A DNA stretch of 36,952 nt from Silvibacterium sp. Its GTDB lineage: Bacteria; Acidobacteriota; Terriglobia; Terriglobales; Acidobacteriaceae. Under the pieces are notes generated by a model. It was given only the letters and a program-made list of their open reading frames with translations. It ran no database searches and was not told the DNA's origin. Positions 35,301 to 36,952 of this stretch are shown here, piece by piece (the stretch's first letter is position 1; the number at the start of each line of letters is the position of its first letter). The stretch covers positions 1-36,952 of the forward strand of contig JAFAKX010000138.1 of assembly GCA_019234945.1 (NCBI GenBank). Reading direction: 5' to 3'. A program made the translations under genes and the position numbers.

Positions 35301-35522
35301 TGAGAAGGTGCCGTCAGCGGCGGTGGTAAGGTTGCGCTCGGTGGCGGTCTCCTCGTTGCGAATGACGACCTTTGCATGGTCAAGAGGGGCGTCGGAGGGA
35401 TCGACCACTGTGCCGGAGATTGTGCCGCCGACCATCTGTGCGACGGAGAGCGTCGGGGAAACGGTCAACAATGCAAGCAGAACCAATAAATATAGGCCTC
35501 GAGAAATGCGGAACCGATTCAT
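32337..35522 (-). CDS. TonB-dependent receptor, Oar-like, with carboxypeptidase-regulatory-like domain
   Basis: The 1061-residue protein has a signal peptide (about 1-29, ending SVAQ). A carboxypeptidase-regulatory-like beta-sandwich follows (about 31-115, GTISGTVVDPSDAPL to VAQHVQLRLPL), then a plug domain (about 130-250, VTERQVKDLPLNGRSFDQL and LNGIEYTG). The long beta-barrel ends in an aromatic residue (LKLLF). This is the Oar-like outer-membrane transporter type that is greatly expanded in Acidobacteria and Bacteroidetes. AGGAG lies about 8 nt before the ATG. The substrate is unknown. It is on the same strand as the sulfate operon, 232 nt upstream of cysD, so uptake of a sulfur-containing compound is possible but not shown. 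Confidence 0.93.
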   Translation of the reverse strand: MNRFRISRGLYLLVLLALLTVSPTLSVAQMVGGTISGTVVDPSDAPLDHAKVVIRNEETATERNLTTAADGTFSAPSIAVGVYSVSVEKDGFAPLKRTGITVAVAQHVQLRLPLTVGAVQQVVTVVDTPAAVDTSTLQTQGLVTERQVKDLPLNGRSFDQLLELNPASVSYTTQRQGGVGTSNSSVGNMFSVSGRRPQDNLFLLNGIEYTGASLINVTPGGTSGQLLGVEAVREFNAVSDTYGANYGKRTGAQVSIITASGNNQLHGSVYEFFRNSALDARNYFDQAQIPPFQRNDFGVALGGPVRRDKVFAFGNYEGYRQHLGLSAVTFVPDAASRAAAVPSVQPLLALWPEGTVDLGQGIAVAYSNPPQHVREDFGTTRIDANLTPNDLLFAVYTIDDSDATTPSANPYSSIYERLREQVASVQEQHVFSPQLLNTFRFGYSRASFFFNSIVSGSVPGWVAGGPVGSIVISGSTASNGASQITLAGANTGSNNATTRNLFTVDDHIYWTRGRHQLEAGIWLQRLESNDFLAQNQYGQASFSTLTAFEQGIVSKYTIVPGPTELGWRSLFTAAFIEDAWKATPRLEVRAGVRVESSTGWNEAQDRASNYGFTNGVINTTPTVGSSALFDNRAKFMPEPRVSIAWDVLGNGRTAVKASFGLHRALLDTLDYRLDQTSPFNTTLSYSNTTVSNLPKLSSSSATGGLVSPSNVQPDIQTPTVLAWTFRIEQQIAPRTSLSVGYIGSHGYHQILSEDQNTPPYVTCPAAACPASLPAGAIYYTTTKLANPKLANTTSWVSQGISNYNGLEVDVRRQYGNGLQLRGVYTWSKNLDDGSAWNTSVSANTPAYVSFPGNPKFDYGLAATNISQVAAINGTWELPLGHGHALFNNVSAVGQQFAAGWTLSGIASVQSGFPFSPQLGYNPTGNGDTRNPVRPAVNPNFRGPLYLRTASQWFNPAAFTAPYLGTFGNAGRDSLSGPGLADLDLSIGKITTIHEHLKAQFRAEYFNIFNHTNFTTPNPVVLSSGPTPSKPTTAAAISPTAGVITATSTTSRQLQLSLKLLF

Positions 35523-36342
35523 TAGTGTGCTCCTGGATGAATCAAATGTTCGGGTGAACGATGAAATGCGAAAGAGGAGCGGAAGGAGTCAGCGACAACA
35601 ACCGACGAGGCTGCGGCAGATGCGGCAAACCTGGAGAAGAGATGAATGCGTGGGTGAGGAAACGATCATTCAGAAACTCTGAACTTCTTCGTTGTTGCTG
35701 GAACGGTTTCTACCGGAGGAGAATCCGGATGCAGGTCATCGCAAATTTAGCGGCAACAACAAGCCGCCGCGCCCGCCTGGGGGGCGAGCAGACAAGCCGA
35801 CAGCGGGCTGGTCCGGATGATCACAACCTGAACTTAGCACAAGATGCGCAGGGTGGCAAAATGACCCTGAAAGAGCTCAATCCTGACGGGCGCAAGACAT
35901 CCTCAACCTGCCATCGGGTCTGGCGCGCTTTGAGACTGATTCATGGAGTTCGCGACATCTTTCACTTTGTTGCGGAGCGCGGGACGTTCCAAAAATTTCG
36001 CCGCACTCTGGATCGTCCATTCCTGACAGATCATGCAGGCACACACACCGCTTATGCTTTGCAGCGGCCATATGTAACCGGCTGAAAATCAAAAGGGTGA
36101 TGAGGCGGCCGACGCCCAAAGCCATAGCAAATGACAACGATTTGTCTTAGTAAGAGGCACAGCCGCTCAACGCGCCGACAAAAGCGAATCCCAGTCGCAG
36201 TTTTGTCAGCCTGCCAACACGGCGCTTGGCAAATGGCAGTCGTCTGTCGGCAGTTAAGCCTGCTGCTGCTGTGTTTTCAATGACATCCCTTTGGTCATTG
36301 TCTTGCAGCGGGAGCAGGTGTTTGGGGAGCGACCGTTAGCGA
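35523..36342. other. Intergenic stretch with two dyads, no convincing gene
   Basis: A plus-strand frame of 174 codons (35561-36085) has no recognisable domain and an unusual excess of Arg and Gly, so I treat it as chance. TGCCAA and TTGGCA (36212-36231) form an inverted repeat around 8 nt, the shape of a protein-binding dyad. CAATGAC and GTCATTG (36278-36300) form a 7-bp hairpin with a 9-nt loop. The region must hold the TonB receptor promoter on the minus strand. Confidence 0.4.
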
Positions 36343-36639
36343 TTGGCTTCCCTGGGGAGGAACAATGGCCACCTTGGTCCATTACATGTTTCAGACGGCA
36401 TGCTGGTCTCGCTTCTGTTCATCAGACTGCGACCCACCGAGAGGGAAGCTCTGCGCGACCTCGAGACTCATTTGCTGGAGGGCGACACGGTGGACGCCAT
36501 CATGCGCCTCCTGCTCGACCACAAGACCGATCTGCTTGTCGTTGGCCTTCACCGCCATTCTTCGCACATATTGCGCCTGTGGAGCAGGGCTTACGAAATT
36601 GCGCTCGACGCGCCATGCAGTGTTCTTGGAGTGCATTAA
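36343..36639 (+). pseudogene. Degraded universal stress protein (UspA) gene
   Basis: The frame opening at 36340 ends with the C-terminal half of a Usp domain: EGDTVDAIMRLLLDHKTDLLVVGLHRHSS, given here as EGDTVDAIMRLL and DLLVVGLHRHSS, then APCSVLGVH. The first beta strand and nucleotide loop (normally KILLAVDGS) are absent. A strong GGGGAGG site precedes an ATG at 36365 that starts MATLVHYMFQ in a different frame, which looks like Usp strand text that has lost its frame. The 98-codon size also falls short of the usual 140. It is therefore a truncated and frameshifted Usp gene. Confidence 0.6.
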
Positions 36640-36670
36640 CTCAACTACGAAAAACAGCTAGAGGTGACAA

Positions 36671-36952
36671 TTGTCAACGCATGCAAACCTGATGGACGTG
36701 CCGGTTCTGAACCACAACAGTGTCGTTATCGACGAATGCTTAAGCGCATGGGACGACGATCTTCTGGTTTCGGCTGCTAGGGCAGGAGACCGCAGCGCCT
36801 TTGTCGAACTTTACGAACGCCATTCGAGGAAAGTCCTGCCGAGAATCTATCGCATCACGAAGAACCGCGAGGACGCCGAAGATGCATTCCAGGACGCAGT
36901 TCTGAGGGCGTTCGTTCATATGAAGAGTTTTGAAGGAAGATCGAACTTCACA
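36671..36952 (+). CDS. ECF-type sigma factor, 5' part (runs off window)
   Basis: The last 94 codons encode sigma-70 region 2: DDDLLVSAARAGDRSAFVELYERHS, here DDDLLVSAARAGDRSAFV, then RIYRITKNREDAEDAFQDAVLRAF, the -10 binding helix (EDAEDAFQDAVLRAF). I chose a TTG start at 36671 because GAGG lies 6 nt upstream. The in-frame ATG at 36692 is 25 nt from that site and is the alternative. No anti-sigma factor is in view. ECF sigma factors direct RNA polymerase to stress or envelope genes; which ones cannot be told. Confidence 0.88.
   Translation, partial: MSTHANLMDVPVLNHNSVVIDECLSAWDDDLLVSAARAGDRSAFVELYERHSRKVLPRIYRITKNREDAEDAFQDAVLRAFVHMKSFEGRSNFT

Noticed and set aside
35561-36085. Plus-strand frame of 174 codons
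   Set aside because: No domain, no ribosome site and no protein-like composition; it lies in the TonB receptor promoter region.
1-36952. CRISPR array or replication origin
   Set aside because: No set of regularly spaced identical repeats and no DnaA-box cluster was noticed.

Overview
The window comes from a GC-rich Gram-negative genome, most likely an acidobacterium of the class Terriglobia. This is inferred from the mix of gene families: an Oar-like TonB receptor with an N-terminal carboxypeptidase-regulatory-like domain, a DcaP-type porin, a secreted GH3 enzyme with a PA14 insert, a periplasmic M14 metallopeptidase and a complete Tad (Flp) pilus locus. No taxonomic marker such as rRNA is present, so the assignment is a judgement.

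Layout. 1-1153 (minus) is the 5' part of a DcaP-like porin gene with a cluster of CTGTCAG palindromes upstream. 2000-4681 (plus) encodes a secreted GH3 glycosidase. 4824-7786 (plus) encodes a DUF4157 ('eCIS core') protein that is frameshifted near its N-terminus and carries three HExxH motifs plus one degenerate copy. 8203-9357 is an IS110-family element whose transposase is broken by a frameshift in a 4-nt run. 9883-11028 holds secG with a clear terminator, tRNA-Leu(GAG) and a single-domain response regulator. 11053-14774 (minus) holds a HAD hydrolase and an M14 metallopeptidase.

14869-27941 is a Tad pilus island organised as two divergent arms. The minus arm carries a polytopic membrane protein, a TadG-like protein and two TadE-like pseudopilins. 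The plus arm carries two Flp pilins too short for ordinary gene calling, cpaA, cpaB, cpaC, cpaE, cpaF, tadB, tadC, three consecutive micro-genes for single-span membrane peptides of 28-31 residues, and a DUF192 gene. The shared intergenic region (18679-18991) is AT-rich and full of dyad repeats. In the expected model CpaA cleaves the pilins, CpaF with TadB/TadC drives assembly, CpaC is the outer-membrane secretin, CpaB supports it and CpaE localises the machine. TadE and TadG proteins are minor or tip components.

27953-32104 (minus) is an assimilatory sulfate operon, cysD-cysN-cysH-tauE. CysH has the cysteine pattern of an iron-sulfur APS reductase. CysN carries a shrunken APS-kinase-like tail without a P-loop, which fits a pathway that skips PAPS. 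Upstream on the same strand is a 1061-residue TonB-dependent receptor (32337-35522). The window ends with a degraded universal stress protein gene and the start of an ECF sigma factor gene.

The strongest candidates for something undescribed are the three tandem micro-peptides in the Tad operon, the multi-zincin DUF4157 protein, and the CysN protein with a vestigial APS-kinase tail.
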